DNA of 64,000 bases from Ixodes scapularis (taxonomy: Eukaryota; Arthropoda; Arachnida; Ixodida; Ixodidae). Both the position numbers and the translations under genes were made by a program. The stretch covers positions 8,079,618 to 8,143,617 of the forward strand of contig NW_024609857.1 in NCBI RefSeq assembly GCF_016920785.2, in the 5' to 3' direction. The notes below the pieces were generated by a model that ran no database searches, had not been told where the DNA came from, and saw nothing but the letters and a program-made list of their open reading frames with translations. How positions within the stretch are numbered: the stretch's first letter is position 1; the number at the start of each line of letters is the position of its first letter. Positions 59,201-64,000 of this stretch are shown here, piece by piece.

Positions 59201-60533
59201 TATTATAATCAGTTGCGAAAGCGGGAGGCCGGTTGTACGCGTTATTCTGAAAAAATACTTACTTTGGTGCACCGCCTTGACTTGAGACATCTTCACTCGA
59301 ACTTTCGTAGCCATCTGTCATCATCTGTGTCAAACAAGACGACACAAACTCAGTCTATCCGTGGGGAATTATACTGGCTATGCATTCTAAGCAGGCGGAT
59401 GTATTGTTATCTCAGCTGAACTCTAGCTTACTTTACTGACTTCTTTGTCGCGAAGTAAAACAAGCAGGCTGCTTCGAATAAAAGTGACATTACTGCCGCA
59501 AATATTTCGCGTCTACGAAACGAGCGAAAGAGTCACACGAGGTATGCGTAACTACCAAGAATTCAGAGGCGCTAAAATGATACACCATATGTCAGTAATT
59601 CAAAGAGCTACTTTCTATCGCTCGCGATGAAATTTTGTACTAGCTAACGTTTTAATTAGCAGTATCGGACAAGCCGAGTTTATGCTTCTAGTTTCATTCC
59701 GATTTCTTTAATACTTAGAATGGGTTTCATCTAAGAAAACTTTGTCAACACTGGTAGTGCTGAATGATTTTGATGCTTTAGTCGTTAAAATCTAGCCTGC
59801 ATACTACGGTGAATCTATCATTTAATAAAAAAATTTAAAAATAGCGTCCGCAAAAAAAAAAAAAAAAGACAAGAAAAAAAAAAGAGCGTCATAGTGGCAT
59901 CGCATGCGCCGAGCGCAAACCGCGTTTTAGATTAGCGCATGCAATACTTTTGGGTACGCTATACTAAAACTCTCTCATAGAAAAATAATCAAACACTGTT
60001 TGTACCGTTGCGGACAATAGGATCTAATACACCCGATCCGGCCTTTTTCTGCGTCGGTAGTCCCCACGAGCTCAACTGTCTCTCGATCTGTCAAAGCGTG
60101 TGGGACCTAAAATTCGCTTTCTATTCTTAGATCGAACCACGTCAAAAACAGCATGGAGAATACCGCAACGACGCCGGCGGCAACGATTAAACGAAAGAAA
60201 AGAAACGCCCTGACGCGGAATAATTATCGACTCTTTTGACTGCAGAAGCGACGGGCTATTGCGACTAAGAGGAAGAAGAGGCATCGATTTGGACGGAGCG
60301 CGCGCCACCGCGCTTTTAAACGAGACAGGTTTCGGTCCGCGTTTTCTGTCCGCTTCGGGGACGTGTTTTTATATCGACGAGGGTATAAGAGCCGGGGCAC
60401 GCACCTTTGGCGGCACCAGGGCTCTCCTCCTGTGCAGGGCCGAGGCCGGGGGTTCGACGAACTCGTCCTGCTCGTCCTCCTCCTCGTCGGGCTTCGAGGG
60501 AAGCTTGTTGAACACGATGCCGCCCTCCTGCTC
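25600..60533 (-). CDS. DH-PH Rho guanine nucleotide exchange factor, PLEKHG7-like, 16 exons
   Basis: It probably catalyses GDP release on a Rho-family GTPase through its DH domain, with the PH domain binding membrane or regulating the DH. Exons from the 5' end: 60405-60533, 59263-59324, 54211-54310, 50638-50676, 47655-47762, 46525-46839, 42136-42231, 41948-42049, 41733-41849, 40829-41003, 35938-36053, 34021-34114, 33820-33905, 29466-29610, 29266-29363, 25600-25707. They total 1890 nt, 629 residues plus TAG, all in phase. Residues 1-110 are acidic and low-complexity with RRRSSIVVIPPMQI; 147-195 hold a Lys run and a Ser-rich linker; DH about 200-415; PH about 465-610. The PH segment (IIYEGALQ, VYVVLFDDMILITRRKK, QPLSLDRI, NLKNAFVFV, final TWLTKL) and the WLKNFERL..IIWPS linker fit PLEKHG7 as I remember it. 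The 5' end may extend beyond the first exon listed. Confidence 0.88.
25899..26341. mobile_element. Near-perfect palindromic MITE, TA flanks
   Basis: Starts CAGGGTGTCACAAAAGAAAA and ends with its reverse complement. TA lies at 25897-25898 and 26342-26343. The two halves match almost throughout (443 bp), with only a short centre. TA target and CAGGGTGTC ends suggest a Tc1/mariner relative. Copies of the same family lie at 31747-32203 and, diverged, at 34190-34632 and 34775-35180. Confidence 0.88.
26741..26811. repeat. Short inverted repeat
   Basis: CTCCCCGAGAGGATTGCTTG and CAAGCAATCCTCTTGGGGAG are paired arms around a loop of about 18 bases. It lies inside the hAT-type element. Confidence 0.75.
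27075..27347. mobile_element. GC-rich palindromic MITE inside the hAT-type element
   Basis: Left end TTAGAGCCCACCGCGCGCGC, right end GCGCGCGCGGTGGGCTCTAA. The arms, including GAGCGAGCTC and AGCGAGGTTTT blocks, pair over about 120 bases each. Its GC content is far above that of the surrounding AT-rich host element, so it inserted later. Confidence 0.8.
27818..27872 (+). repeat. 28-bp tandem duplication
   Basis: The block starting TTCTAAGTAATTCCTGC and ending GCGCACTG occurs twice with one base between the copies, both identical over 27 bases. Confidence 0.9.
27916..28634. mobile_element. hAT-type MITE with 8-bp target duplication
   Basis: Left end CAGTGTTACAGGC, right end CGCCAACACTG. The 8-bp flanks are ctatcatc (27908-27915) and ctattatc (28635-28642), seven of eight identical. 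The body near the right end is rich in GTTAC/GTAAC motifs (AAGTAACGCGTTACCGG). Length 719 bp, non-coding. Confidence 0.82.
28710..29068. mobile_element. MITE with 9-bp target duplication and GTCGACGAAACG arrays
   Basis: The 9-bp AGAATGCCC flanks it at 28701-28709 and 29069-29077, exactly repeated. The ends are inverted and imperfect (CGGTGGCAATTGGTTCGTCG versus GGGTCCCTATCATTTCGTCG). The right third has nine units related to GTCGACGAAACG and the left has four in the opposite orientation (CGTTTCGTCGAC). A 9-bp duplication points to the Mutator superfamily. The chance open frame on the + strand over it is not a gene. Confidence 0.8.
29266..29363 (-). CDS. DH-PH GEF exon, PH domain end
   Basis: The acceptor is cgttttcag and the donor AAAG|gtaata. 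It encodes NNLKNAFVFVCLNRFQQIVT then VHTFQAQNESGK, the last PH strands. Confidence 0.92.
29466..29610 (-). CDS. DH-PH GEF exon, PH domain
   Basis: The acceptor is tacttgcacag and the donor TCAG|gtaagg. It encodes KSSITENWASTCSKGNSIHE then GGFKYVVYKQPLSLDRICIH and DVTVQDGS. The following 102-nt intron has no stop and is a multiple of three. Confidence 0.9.
29820..30245 (+). repeat. Dispersed repeat, possible LINE remnant
   Basis: Contains a G-rich run (29847-29880) and the block GATGCACGTTAAAGACCCCA at 29972, which I recall from many arthropod non-LTR elements. A related AAAACCCCAGGTTAGCAG block occurs near 63390. Boundaries are estimates. Confidence 0.45.
30246..31331. other. AT-rich intron stretch
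   Basis: Contains a local duplication of GATACGATTGGATAAAATGT at about 30362-30407. Otherwise nothing recognised. Confidence 0.5.
31332..31700. mobile_element. Fold-back MITE with GGCCCCTTGACAGTGACC arms
   Basis: The inner arms are at 31391-31427 and 31605-31641 (GGCCCCTTGACAGTGACCAA and its reverse). The pairing goes on outward through TTGACTTATT..TTAATTATACTAAACTCTTC, giving a 370-bp fold-back with a loop of about 180 bases. No coding. Confidence 0.8.
31747..32203. mobile_element. Second copy of the CAGGGTGTC palindromic MITE
   Basis: Same layout as 25899-26341: GCATCGCCGAACGCTGATTC..TTTCAATGGGAAAATGG on the left and the reverse on the right. The left end has a long A run and the right end is directly followed by a (TA)n run. 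Confidence 0.85.
32203..32242. repeat. (TA)n microsatellite at a MITE end
   Basis: About 19 TA units start right at the CCCTG end of the palindromic MITE, where a single TA target duplication is expected, followed by poly-T. Confidence 0.9.
32244..33819. other. Intron stretch without gene
   Basis: The DNA at 32640-33490 has higher GC and CATGACGTCA-like sites, but no exon with both phase and splice signals. Poly-T at 33545-33555. Confidence 0.45.
33820..33905 (-). CDS. DH-PH GEF exon, PH domain
   Basis: The acceptor is cttttttccag and the donor AAAG|gtaatc. It encodes DSGKPSEVYVVLFDDMILIT then RRKKGLHKK; VYVVLFDDMILIT is the PH strand pair, followed by a basic stretch. Confidence 0.94.
34021..34114 (-). 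CDS. DH-PH GEF exon, PH start
   Basis: The acceptor is tttgttgcag and the donor CTCG|gtaagg. It encodes FLKTPLAKQPCERLIVSPRR then QIIYEGALQLL; IIYEGALQL is the first PH strand. Confidence 0.92.
34190..34632. mobile_element. Diverged copy of the CAGGGTGTC palindromic MITE
   Basis: Shares ACGCACTCTGGAACGCTCAT, GTAGCTCTAGCGGC..CAGATGCCAA and GAATGGGCGTTCGGCGAT in the expected inverted order. A poly-C run (34186-34204) marks the left edge. Ends are eroded. Confidence 0.7.
34775..35180. mobile_element. Highly diverged palindromic MITE copy
   Basis: ATAAACTACGCATTTCCGAA and TATAGAGCTAGCGGATAGAA on the left mirror GAACGTCCGGCGATGCGTAG on the right. The order is the same as in the better copies, with many changes. 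Confidence 0.6.
35938..36053 (-). CDS. DH-PH GEF exon, DH-PH linker
   Basis: The acceptor is tttcttcag and the donor GAG|gtatgc. It encodes ELDDKMKWLKNFERLLEIQR then NIIWPSVTELDPKAFIPE. It enters with two bases completing the Arg of SLR. Confidence 0.93.
36885..37405. mobile_element. Probable hAT-type MITE remnant
   Basis: Rich in AAGTAAT/ATTACTT motifs near both ends (TACAAGTAATCAAATTACTT and TTGATTACTTTTTTTAAGTA), the same body type as 27916-28634. No matching 8-bp flanks were found, so the edges are approximate. Confidence 0.5.
37420..37515. mobile_element. 96-bp perfect-hairpin element with 10-bp direct flanks
   Basis: GGCGCTAAAAAGACGAACGC pairs with the sequence ending GTCTTTTTAGCGC; the arms are about 43 bases with a loop of six. 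CATGGTTCAA flanks it at 37410-37419 and 37516-37525, an exact 10-bp direct repeat. Either a very short fold-back transposon or a non-coding insertion. Confidence 0.78.
37908..37946. repeat. Poly-G loop hairpin
   Basis: AACAAAGAGTCA and TGACTCTTTGTT are paired arms that enclose a run of 13 G. Confidence 0.85.
37947..38690. other. AT-rich intron stretch
   Basis: Many A and T runs. No exon or terminal repeat found. Confidence 0.5.
38695..38937. repeat. Array of about 16-bp CGAAACG-type units
   Basis: Units such as TCGTATCGAAACGGCC, GCACCGAATCGTCC and CCCTGAAACGAGCCGTACCG follow one another, with GGGAACGCCGGATACGGGCA on the left in the other sense. The layout resembles the array element at 28710-29068 but the unit differs. 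More CGTATCGAAAGGGCGA-type units lie near 39100. Confidence 0.6.
39211..39250. repeat. Short perfect hairpin
   Basis: CTGCAGGGCGT and ACGCCCTGCAG are paired arms with a tiny loop. Confidence 0.8.
39420..39731. mobile_element. Palindromic MITE, CACTCTAAAAAA ends, TA flanks
   Basis: Starts CACTCTAAAAAAAGTCTGTG and ends with its reverse; TA lies on both sides (39418-39419 and 39732-39733). The arms pair through GAGAGCCAATC and GACGATGCCGAAACAT to a short centre. 312 bp. A second member lies at 45622-45923. Confidence 0.88.
39811..40118 (+). repeat. Dispersed repeat with internal hairpin
   Basis: GGACATGGCAGAC and GTTCTGCCATGTCC form a hairpin at 39961-39991. The block from AGTATGGTACCTGGAGCACG to GGGCTGGATAGGA occurs again in reverse orientation at about 48005-48362. 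Confidence 0.72.
40290..40700 (+). mobile_element. MITE TAGAGCGCAGCTCTTA filled with CACGTG minisatellite
   Basis: Ends TAGAGCGCAGCTCTT and AAGAGCTGCGCTCTA, with the 5-bp direct flank ATTCT on both sides (40285-40289 and 40701-40705). A conserved left block (AGGCGCCCGTTTCCGGCTTG, GCCGTCGGCGTAACCGC) is followed by imperfect units built on GAGGTCACGTGACCCCC. The same left block is found in the element at 57598-58192, on the other strand. Intronic in the DH-PH gene. Confidence 0.85.
40431..40660 (+). repeat. CACGTG-rich imperfect minisatellite
   Basis: Seven CACGTG hexamers, four of them within GTCACGTGAC or ATCACGTGAC, separated by C runs of 7 to 18 bases. Two further units have one change (TTACGTGAC, TCACGCGAC). 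Confidence 0.88.
40829..41003 (-). CDS. DH-PH GEF exon, DH catalytic helix
   Basis: The acceptor is ggtgtttcag and the donor C|gtacgt. It encodes WCSRDPRCKKLQLTDLLVSP then VQHIMRVPLILKDIEMRTED and a charged helix. LQLTDLLVSPVQ..RVPLILKDI is the conserved DH region 3, with the usual R-Y-P replaced by R-V-P and the residue after VQ being His. Confidence 0.95.
41255..41330. other. Small hairpin in intron
   Basis: GAAACAGCCGC and GCGGCTGTTTG are arms around ATTCTA. The rest of 41004-41732 has no gene. Confidence 0.6.
41733..41849 (-). CDS. DH-PH GEF exon, DH domain
   Basis: The acceptor is gttcctttcag and the donor AAG|gtaagt. It has 39 codons, STKATALRQAYHRYTLNYIN then ALNYLETLRRQVEFNEFEK. The Y..Y..N....L segment is the mid-DH helix. 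Confidence 0.92.
41948..42049 (-). CDS. DH-PH GEF exon, DH domain
   Basis: The acceptor is ctgtgtttcag and the donor AAG|gtgagc. It has 34 codons, VTYAFCKEFISFIIASMNSG then DFNTTDVLLKLFKK. Confidence 0.92.
42136..42231 (-). CDS. DH-PH GEF exon, DH domain
   Basis: The acceptor is cacttcaccag and the donor TGC|gtgggt. It has 32 codons, VFMEPLKKIQVEGFAMFAEP then EVLFGNLDELCC; EVLFGNLDEL is the typical DH signature (I/L-F-x-N-L-x-E-L). Confidence 0.93.
42232..45621. other. Intron of the DH-PH gene without exon
   Basis: A/T homopolymer runs at 42530-42590; a TA-poor, higher-GC stretch at 43000-43300; an imperfect fold-back at about 44705-44960 with ATTGGCT and AGCCAAT blocks. No exon fits the phase, and the flanking exons join directly. 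Confidence 0.55.
45622..45923. mobile_element. Second CACTCTAAAAAA palindromic MITE
   Basis: Shares CACTCTAAAAAATGCCTGCG, GAGCCAATCTCT and CAGCTCAGCGAATGATG with the element at 39420-39731, with the reverse on the right side. The right end is eroded (TCTCAGAGCG). Confidence 0.82.
45924..46524. other. Intron stretch next to the large DH exon
   Basis: AT-rich with repeated GATTTAAAT-like motifs on both sides of the MITE (45480-45560 and 46270-46350). No gene. Confidence 0.5.
46525..46839 (-). CDS. DH-PH GEF exon, Lys/Ser linker and DH start
   Basis: The acceptor is ggtgtttcag and the donor AAC|gtgcgt. It has 105 codons: GMQWADFMSSLKKKKKQ, a Ser-Gly-Pro linker of about 45 residues, then the first DH helix region (ALRNQFLKTINQTILKNETK, EAMWDLFQSECMFLYDHLMV). 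The last part has the usual DH start, a repeated helix leading to ExxFLYDLxxL. Confidence 0.92.
47427..47561. mobile_element. 135-bp perfect-hairpin element, TTAA ends
   Basis: TTAAGAGTCCAGGGGAAGCT pairs with AGCTTCCCCTGGATTCTTAA; the arms are about 60 bases and nearly perfect. The tip is GGAGAGGAGG..CCTCCTCTCC. It lies 94 bases 3' (in gene sense) of the exon at 47655. Confidence 0.82.
47655..47762 (-). CDS. DH-PH GEF exon
   Basis: The acceptor is catgtgtgtccag and the donor AAG|gtgagc. It has 36 codons, FDRANRAKSECLGGLEEVLS then TLRPSEFCDEQLSRYK, phase 0 at both ends. GC is much higher than in the neighbouring intron. Confidence 0.86.
47820..48360 (-). repeat. GC-rich stretch and inverted copy of the 39811 repeat
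   Basis: 47820-47945 is GC-rich with GGCGGCGG runs. 48005-48362 matches 39811-40118 in reverse (TCCTATTCAGCCCATGCATC, TCGCGATCCTGGCGGC, GACGTGCTCCAGGCACCATA). I found no supported exon. Confidence 0.6.
48361..50637. other. Intron stretch without gene
   Basis: Contains repeated AATCTTATT units at 48685-48745 and C/A homopolymers near 50125-50150. Nothing else recognised. Confidence 0.5.
50638..50676 (-). CDS. DH-PH GEF 39-nt microexon
   Basis: The acceptor is ctgtaacgcag and the donor GACG|gtaagt. It has thirteen codons, ISTAQHSALQFLT, phase 0 at both ends, running on into FDRANRAK as one helix-like stretch. Confidence 0.65.
50677..52363. other. Intron stretch without confirmed exon
   Basis: 51525-51630 is alternating purine-pyrimidine (CACACG/CACGCA) sequence. 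An open frame at about 51705-51866 (-) has an acceptor (cctctttcag) and a protein-like run (SLQDALLRLTNKSRKKQLLE), but its phase does not link with the flanking exons. Confidence 0.45.
52364..52495 (-). mobile_element. 3'-end fragment of the same LINE family as 4856-7470
   Basis: CTCAGGGCCCGAAGGCATTA, then GAGAGGAGTG and ATGAGTATAAGGATAG, corresponds to CCTCAGGGCCAAAGGCATTA, GAGGGGAGTG and ATGTATAAGTATAA at 4889-4945, with a T-rich (TTCA/TTTA)n tail on the left. No coding part is left. Confidence 0.75.
53139..53610. repeat. Fold-back repeat, first of two related copies
   Basis: TTACGACGAAAGAGCGCACT and AGTGCGCTCTCTCGTCCTAA are inverted arms, with CTGGCGCCAACTATCGGGC and GACGCCAGCGTGCC inside. 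A related copy follows at once. Confidence 0.65.
53681..54064. mobile_element. Fold-back MITE with GGCCCGTTCGCACACTTGCG ends
   Basis: The left end GGCCCGTTCGCACACTTGCG and the right end (GCAGGTGTGTGAAAGGGCC) are inverted. Inside, CCGTGTGCCTTAAAACC pairs with GGTTTCAAGGCACACGG and CTTACGACGAGAGAACACAC with GTGTGTTCTCTCGTCGTAAG-type sequence. 384 bp. A partial GGCCCGTTCAGACACTTGCG end sits just outside at 53637. Confidence 0.75.
54211..54310 (-). CDS. DH-PH GEF exon with RRRSS motif
   Basis: The acceptor is ttcttccag. It encodes SGDQNTQKTRRRSSIVVIPP then MQICPGDLLVYSK. The donor AAA|gtactc keeps phase 0 into the next exon. A better-looking donor lies 28 bases on (CTAG|gttagt at 54183) but leaves one base and breaks the downstream frame, so alternative splicing or a missed exon is possible. 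RRRSS resembles a basophilic kinase site. Confidence 0.72.
54311..57597. other. Intron of the DH-PH gene without exon
   Basis: Several chance frames with tick-like GC. 56270-56710 has GTTAC/GTAAC motifs (GAGTAACGCAATACC, TTAACGCGTTACG) and is probably a decayed hAT-type MITE of the 27916 kind. 56580-56650 has GTACCTAAGAAAA short tandem units. Confidence 0.5.
57598..58192 (-). mobile_element. MITE TAGAGCGCAGCTCTTA with TGACGTCA minisatellite
   Basis: Read on the - strand, it opens with the same block as 40290-40360 (GCGCAGCTCTTAGGCGCCCG, TTTCCGGCTTGAGCAGCGTC, GCCGTCGGCGTAACCGC) and ends TAGAGCGCAGCTC at 57598. The interior differs: GTGACGTCACTCGTGACC and GTGAAGGTCGTGACCTTCAC units in place of CACGTG units. 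No clean 5-bp flank duplication. Confidence 0.82.
57700..58090. repeat. TGACGTCA and GTGACCTTCAC minisatellite
   Basis: About eight TGACGTCA palindromes and a block of GTGAAGGTC/GACCTTCAC units at 57770-57895. Confidence 0.88.
58193..59262. other. Intron stretch without gene
   Basis: Nothing recognised. The 58082-58462 open frame starts inside the repeat element and runs into AT-rich DNA. Confidence 0.5.
59263..59324 (-). CDS. DH-PH GEF small exon
   Basis: The acceptor is tttgacacag and the donor strong (AAA|gtaagt). It has 62 nt: MMTDGYESSSEDVSSQGGAP plus two bases. I found it by phase logic: it enters in phase 0 and leaves two bases, exactly what the flanking exons need. It is too short to show as an open frame by itself. 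Confidence 0.7.
60405..60533 (-). CDS. DH-PH GEF exon 1 as modelled
   Basis: The frame reads EQEGGIVFNKLPSKPDEEED then EQDEFVEPPASALHRRRALV and PPK. The donor is AAAG|gtgcgt. The 5' edge is either an acceptor (ggctcgcag) at 60534 or an in-frame ATG at 60563, so this may be an internal exon or the first coding one. GC-rich coding bias is clear against the AT-rich flank. Confidence 0.75.
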
Positions 60534-63500
60534 CTGCGAGCCGTGCACACGCCATGACGACATGAGCGTACACGGAGCGTGAGAACAGGGTCCCTAAGCA
60601 CATACTCCGGTTCAGCGTAACTTGACAAACAGAGAAAGTTACGGCAGGTCGCGCGCCAATTAGAGCGACGAAGCGAATTACGCGACAGTGGGCCACTGGA
60701 GGAACGTACCCGTACAGTACGTTGTCACGTGCCTCGGTGCGATGCTCTGATTGGTTCTGTAGAGCCGTAGCTTTTTCTCTCTTCCGAGTGAGGCTGAGAC
60801 AGTAATAGTTCGTAGACCTTTCAAAAGTTTTGTCCTGATCACTACTACGGGGTTTGTTGGTGCGCAAGGTGCGCGTTATTTGTGCATGAGAAAGTGACAA
60901 GTTCAAGCCTGGCGGGACATAAATTTTACACGACGAGCTGGGACTTGGAAACGTTACGTCCTCGACAAAAGAAAAAAAAAAGAGCAAAACAGAACTTCTA
61001 AGTACAGAATACAATAAACACATTTACGCATAAGAAAAGAGGACACAAAAACGCCCTGGTGAGCTGAGCTGTCACATATTCACCCGTAAAATGTATACTG
61101 TAGTATGTACCTTCACTACTTAGCCTATTTTAATGAGTCACGGTTTTCCCAGCGGCCCCGTCATTGCTGCCGTTTTCGTTAGGGACACAACCAACGCACC
61201 TATTTTCGCTTTACTTCGGTCGCTATCGCGCCAGTCGCCGACAACCTGCAATCGCGGAAGCCACAGAAAACGACCAGAAACCGGAAAAGGACCCGTTTTA
61301 GCCAGTTTGGTGTTTTGAAGCGGCAAACAGTATCCGACAGTGGGACGCTCCCATGCGTGTCACTCGTTCATGATAATCGTTTATGGCGTTCGTCCAAGTC
61401 GATCGTACATTGCGCTCGGTCATGACGCTCGGTCGTGACGCTCGTTCATAGCGTTTCTCATAGGAAACAGCTCATAAAACACATTCTGTGTTAAAGAATT
61501 TTTTTGATCGCCTCTATTCGGATAATTCCCTAGTGGAACAATTTTTTTTTTATCCTCGCAAGGAATACTATTTAATTGTAACCGCAAAATATGTCGAGCT
61601 TGTGCCCCTTAATGCCCGTAAGGCAGCAAACACGATGTTCACTAAATTATAAACTCGTGAAAAAATTGTTTGAAGAAAATATATAATACAAACGTCAATG
61701 AAAGAGGGGAAAAAAGTGCTAAGGAACGCTCTTGATTTGGCGATTGATTTGCGTCATTTATTTATTAATTTTTAACTTAAAGTGCCCACCAACAATCAAA
61801 GGCCGCAACAATGCGCGCGTCGGCGTCCTTTGAAGTTGATGTGCAGTAAAGAGTGTGTGATGAATAAACTTTTTTTTAGTGTCCATCTTGCGAATGTGGT
61901 AACGATGTTTTTTACAAAGATTTACTTCTTGATCATCACGCCCAAGCGGATTTGCGTTTTTATGAAGACTGGGTGTCGTGGTATTTTTCCAGTCTTCGCA
62001 TTGACTCTTAAATTACCATTGGGTGAATACATGCCTACGCACTTCCATGACTTTAAATGGGAACGAATCGGACATGTAAAAACGCTTACCAAGTTTGAAA
62101 AGAAAATATACGAAGGAGCTCTATCGCCATTAAAATGGCTTTTTAAAACGTTTTTGAAAATTTTATAATAGGCAAAACAACAACAAAAACTGCACTATTT
62201 AATTTTATAAGAAATAAGGGTAGTTTAGTACGAAACAAATTACGGTTGGCAATGTCAAAGCCTCACCCTTTCCCCAGAAGTAGCGATTTTTTTTAAGCAG
62301 AAGAGGGGATTTGTTTTCGAAGCTTAATTTATTTTTGGACAGTTTACTTGAACACTTCGTCGTCTAAACGAAGAATTAAAAAAAAAATGTTTTGTGGAAA
62401 TCATACAAGTAAAATGCCGATGCAGATGAAACAGATGGGACACCCCGCTTGCCTGGAACGCCTGGAACTTGAATACAAAAATAAGCGAAAACATGGTTTG
62501 CTGGCGAGAATACTTATTTATAAAACCAGGCATACCACGATGACGTCTAAGTGATTCGTATCAAACGCTCAGTTCAAGAAATCGGGAAAACGGTGAGGGT
62601 TAGAACCTCGCAGATTCTCAGAAGATTATGGAAGCGGATTGCTTTCACGTTTGAACACATCACTTGGAAAGAAATTTAAGATGTTCAACTCCAGATGGAG
62701 CTACGCATAAAGAAAATTTCGCATGAGCAACTATGAAATGTTTATAAGTACTCCTGTGTCAGAAAGACGACAACGGAAGCCGAGGTAAAACATTAATAGG
62801 AGATGGAATAAAAGTGTATTTTATTTGTTTAAGAAGTAATCTGCCTATGGACGTGTCCTCCTTAGGCAGGTATTACTAGAAAAGATTTAAAAAAAGCCGC
62901 ACAAGGTAAATACAGTAGGCGCAAGTATTCTCAGAAATAGTGAAATTCGGAGAGACTCCTATTAAATTTTAATATTTCGTAATAACGTTGCGAACCGAAC
63001 ATTCGCAGGTGCTTGTATATGACGCAACGATATAAAGAAGAAAAAAAACCCAATAAAAAATTTATGTGGTCTCTGAACTGAGCGAATTTCAAGTACCCTC
63101 AATCCGATCAAATTGGAGCGAAAAAAAAAACTTATAAAAGGAATTAGTTTAGATATTGTGTAAAGTTAATATTAAGTTTTGTGTCCCTACATTCCGAGAT
63201 TACGAAAGCAGTTCTAAGGCGCGCAAGAGCAGCATGAACATTTATTAAGAAAAGTGACGCGTCTGCTAGTGCCGGCTCTCGCTGCCGACTCAGCCATCTT
63301 AAGATCCCACTTCTGTTGGTGTTGGCGAGGAGGGCTCTCGTACTAATGTACATTTGAGCAAACCGCACTGTAAATCTGCCTCTTCAAAACCCCAGGTTAG
63401 CAGTCGTACTGCACTCGCCAAATTATCCGTCTGCAGCGGTAACAACGGCGTACCATTTGATGAGAGTAAATTCACGGAGTCTATGAATGCATACAACCAA

Positions 63501-64000
63501 TTCAACTTATATTTATCTAGGAGCTACAGGACACCCTTGGACTACAAAAACTAAGAGTTACGATATAAGAACATAGGACACAATTCGACACCGCCGGCCT
63601 CTCCGTCTTGTTCTAATCCCCTCCCTTTCCCTAGGCCTGCCTCCTCTTTTCTTGGTAATAAACAACAGCTACATTATATGGCTCTTGCGCGAAGTTTGAC
63701 GTCAATGAAGCGAGCGGTCACAAGGTACGACGTCACACCGCTCTCGCCGGCACGTTTTGCCGGGTGTCCAGTCCTACCAGAATAGTTGTGCTACGCAGAT
63801 ATTCCTAGTGTTGACGCTGTGCTTTTTGGGGCGTTTTTAAGCAACATTTAGTTATCTGCCTTTGGCTGGCCGGATCTATACCATTCGAGACGTTTTAGTG
63901 GAGCTAGCACTTTGCAGTGTATGAAAAACACTTAAAGTTGATACAGAATCAGGCATGGCAAAGCCCTCTTGGGTGAATTTCAAAAATATCTCGGTTCAAG
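60534..64000. other. Upstream flank or intron of the DH-PH gene
   Basis: No exon with support. A 128-codon frame at 61782-62168 (+) has no family similarity that I know. 61375-61450 has short GCTCGGTCATGACGCTCG-type repeats. 63350-63440 carries the ACCCCAGGTTAGCAG block related to the repeat near 29985. A first exon or promoter of the DH-PH gene could lie here or beyond the window. Confidence 0.5.

Noticed and set aside
60316..61023. 235-codon - strand frame overlapping the first DH-PH exon
   Set aside because: It is in a different frame from the conserved exon and reads low-complexity Arg/Ser sequence; a shadow frame.
61782..62168. 128-codon + strand frame
   Set aside because: AT-rich, no known domain, no splice partners, no conserved motif. 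Probably chance.

Overview
The window is eukaryotic genomic DNA: split genes with consensus splice sites, long AT-rich introns and a very high load of transposon remnants. Protein similarity shows an animal. The repeat set (Penelope-like, CR1/L2-type LINE, pogo/Tigger, Mutator-like, hAT-type and many fold-back MITEs) resembles a large repeat-rich chelicerate genome, most likely a hard tick. That species call is an inference from the general look of the repeats, not a proven assignment.

Two host genes point towards each other. On the + strand, thirteen exons (1015-22310) encode the last 397 residues of splicing factor 3a subunit 3 (SF3A3/SF3a60), a U2 snRNP protein. The exons for roughly the first 100 residues lie before the window. 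Two of its introns use GC-AG boundaries. On the - strand, sixteen exons (60533 down to 25600) join in phase into at least 629 residues of a Rho-family guanine nucleotide exchange factor with DH and PH domains, closest in my memory to PLEKHG7 (PLEKHG5/7 group). The stop codons are 3.3 kb apart and I see no gene between them.

Layout. 1-1000: a TTAA-flanked MITE. 1605-10456 (SF3A3 intron): an internally deleted pogo/Tigger element, then a 5'-truncated LINE with an intact 813-codon reading frame. 11461-19366 (SF3A3 intron): a head-to-head Penelope-like pair, a decayed Mutator-like transposase and a 1-kb palindrome. 25875-28634: two neighbouring hAT-type MITEs with 8-bp target-site duplications, the first carrying two other palindromic elements. 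28710-29068: a MITE with a 9-bp duplication and arrays of a GTCGACGAAACG motif. 31.3-35.2 kb: several fold-back MITEs of one family. 37-48 kb: hairpin elements, a TA-flanked palindrome family, and the first of two related elements filled with minisatellite (CACGTG-rich here; TGACGTCA-rich at 57.6-58.2 kb). 60.6-64 kb: no supported gene.

The two genes have no evident shared role. Gene structure (phase, splice sites, conserved peptide) is strongly supported. Repeat boundaries are firm where terminal repeats and target duplications are visible and approximate elsewhere. No tRNA, rRNA or other RNA gene, and no CRISPR array, was recognised.
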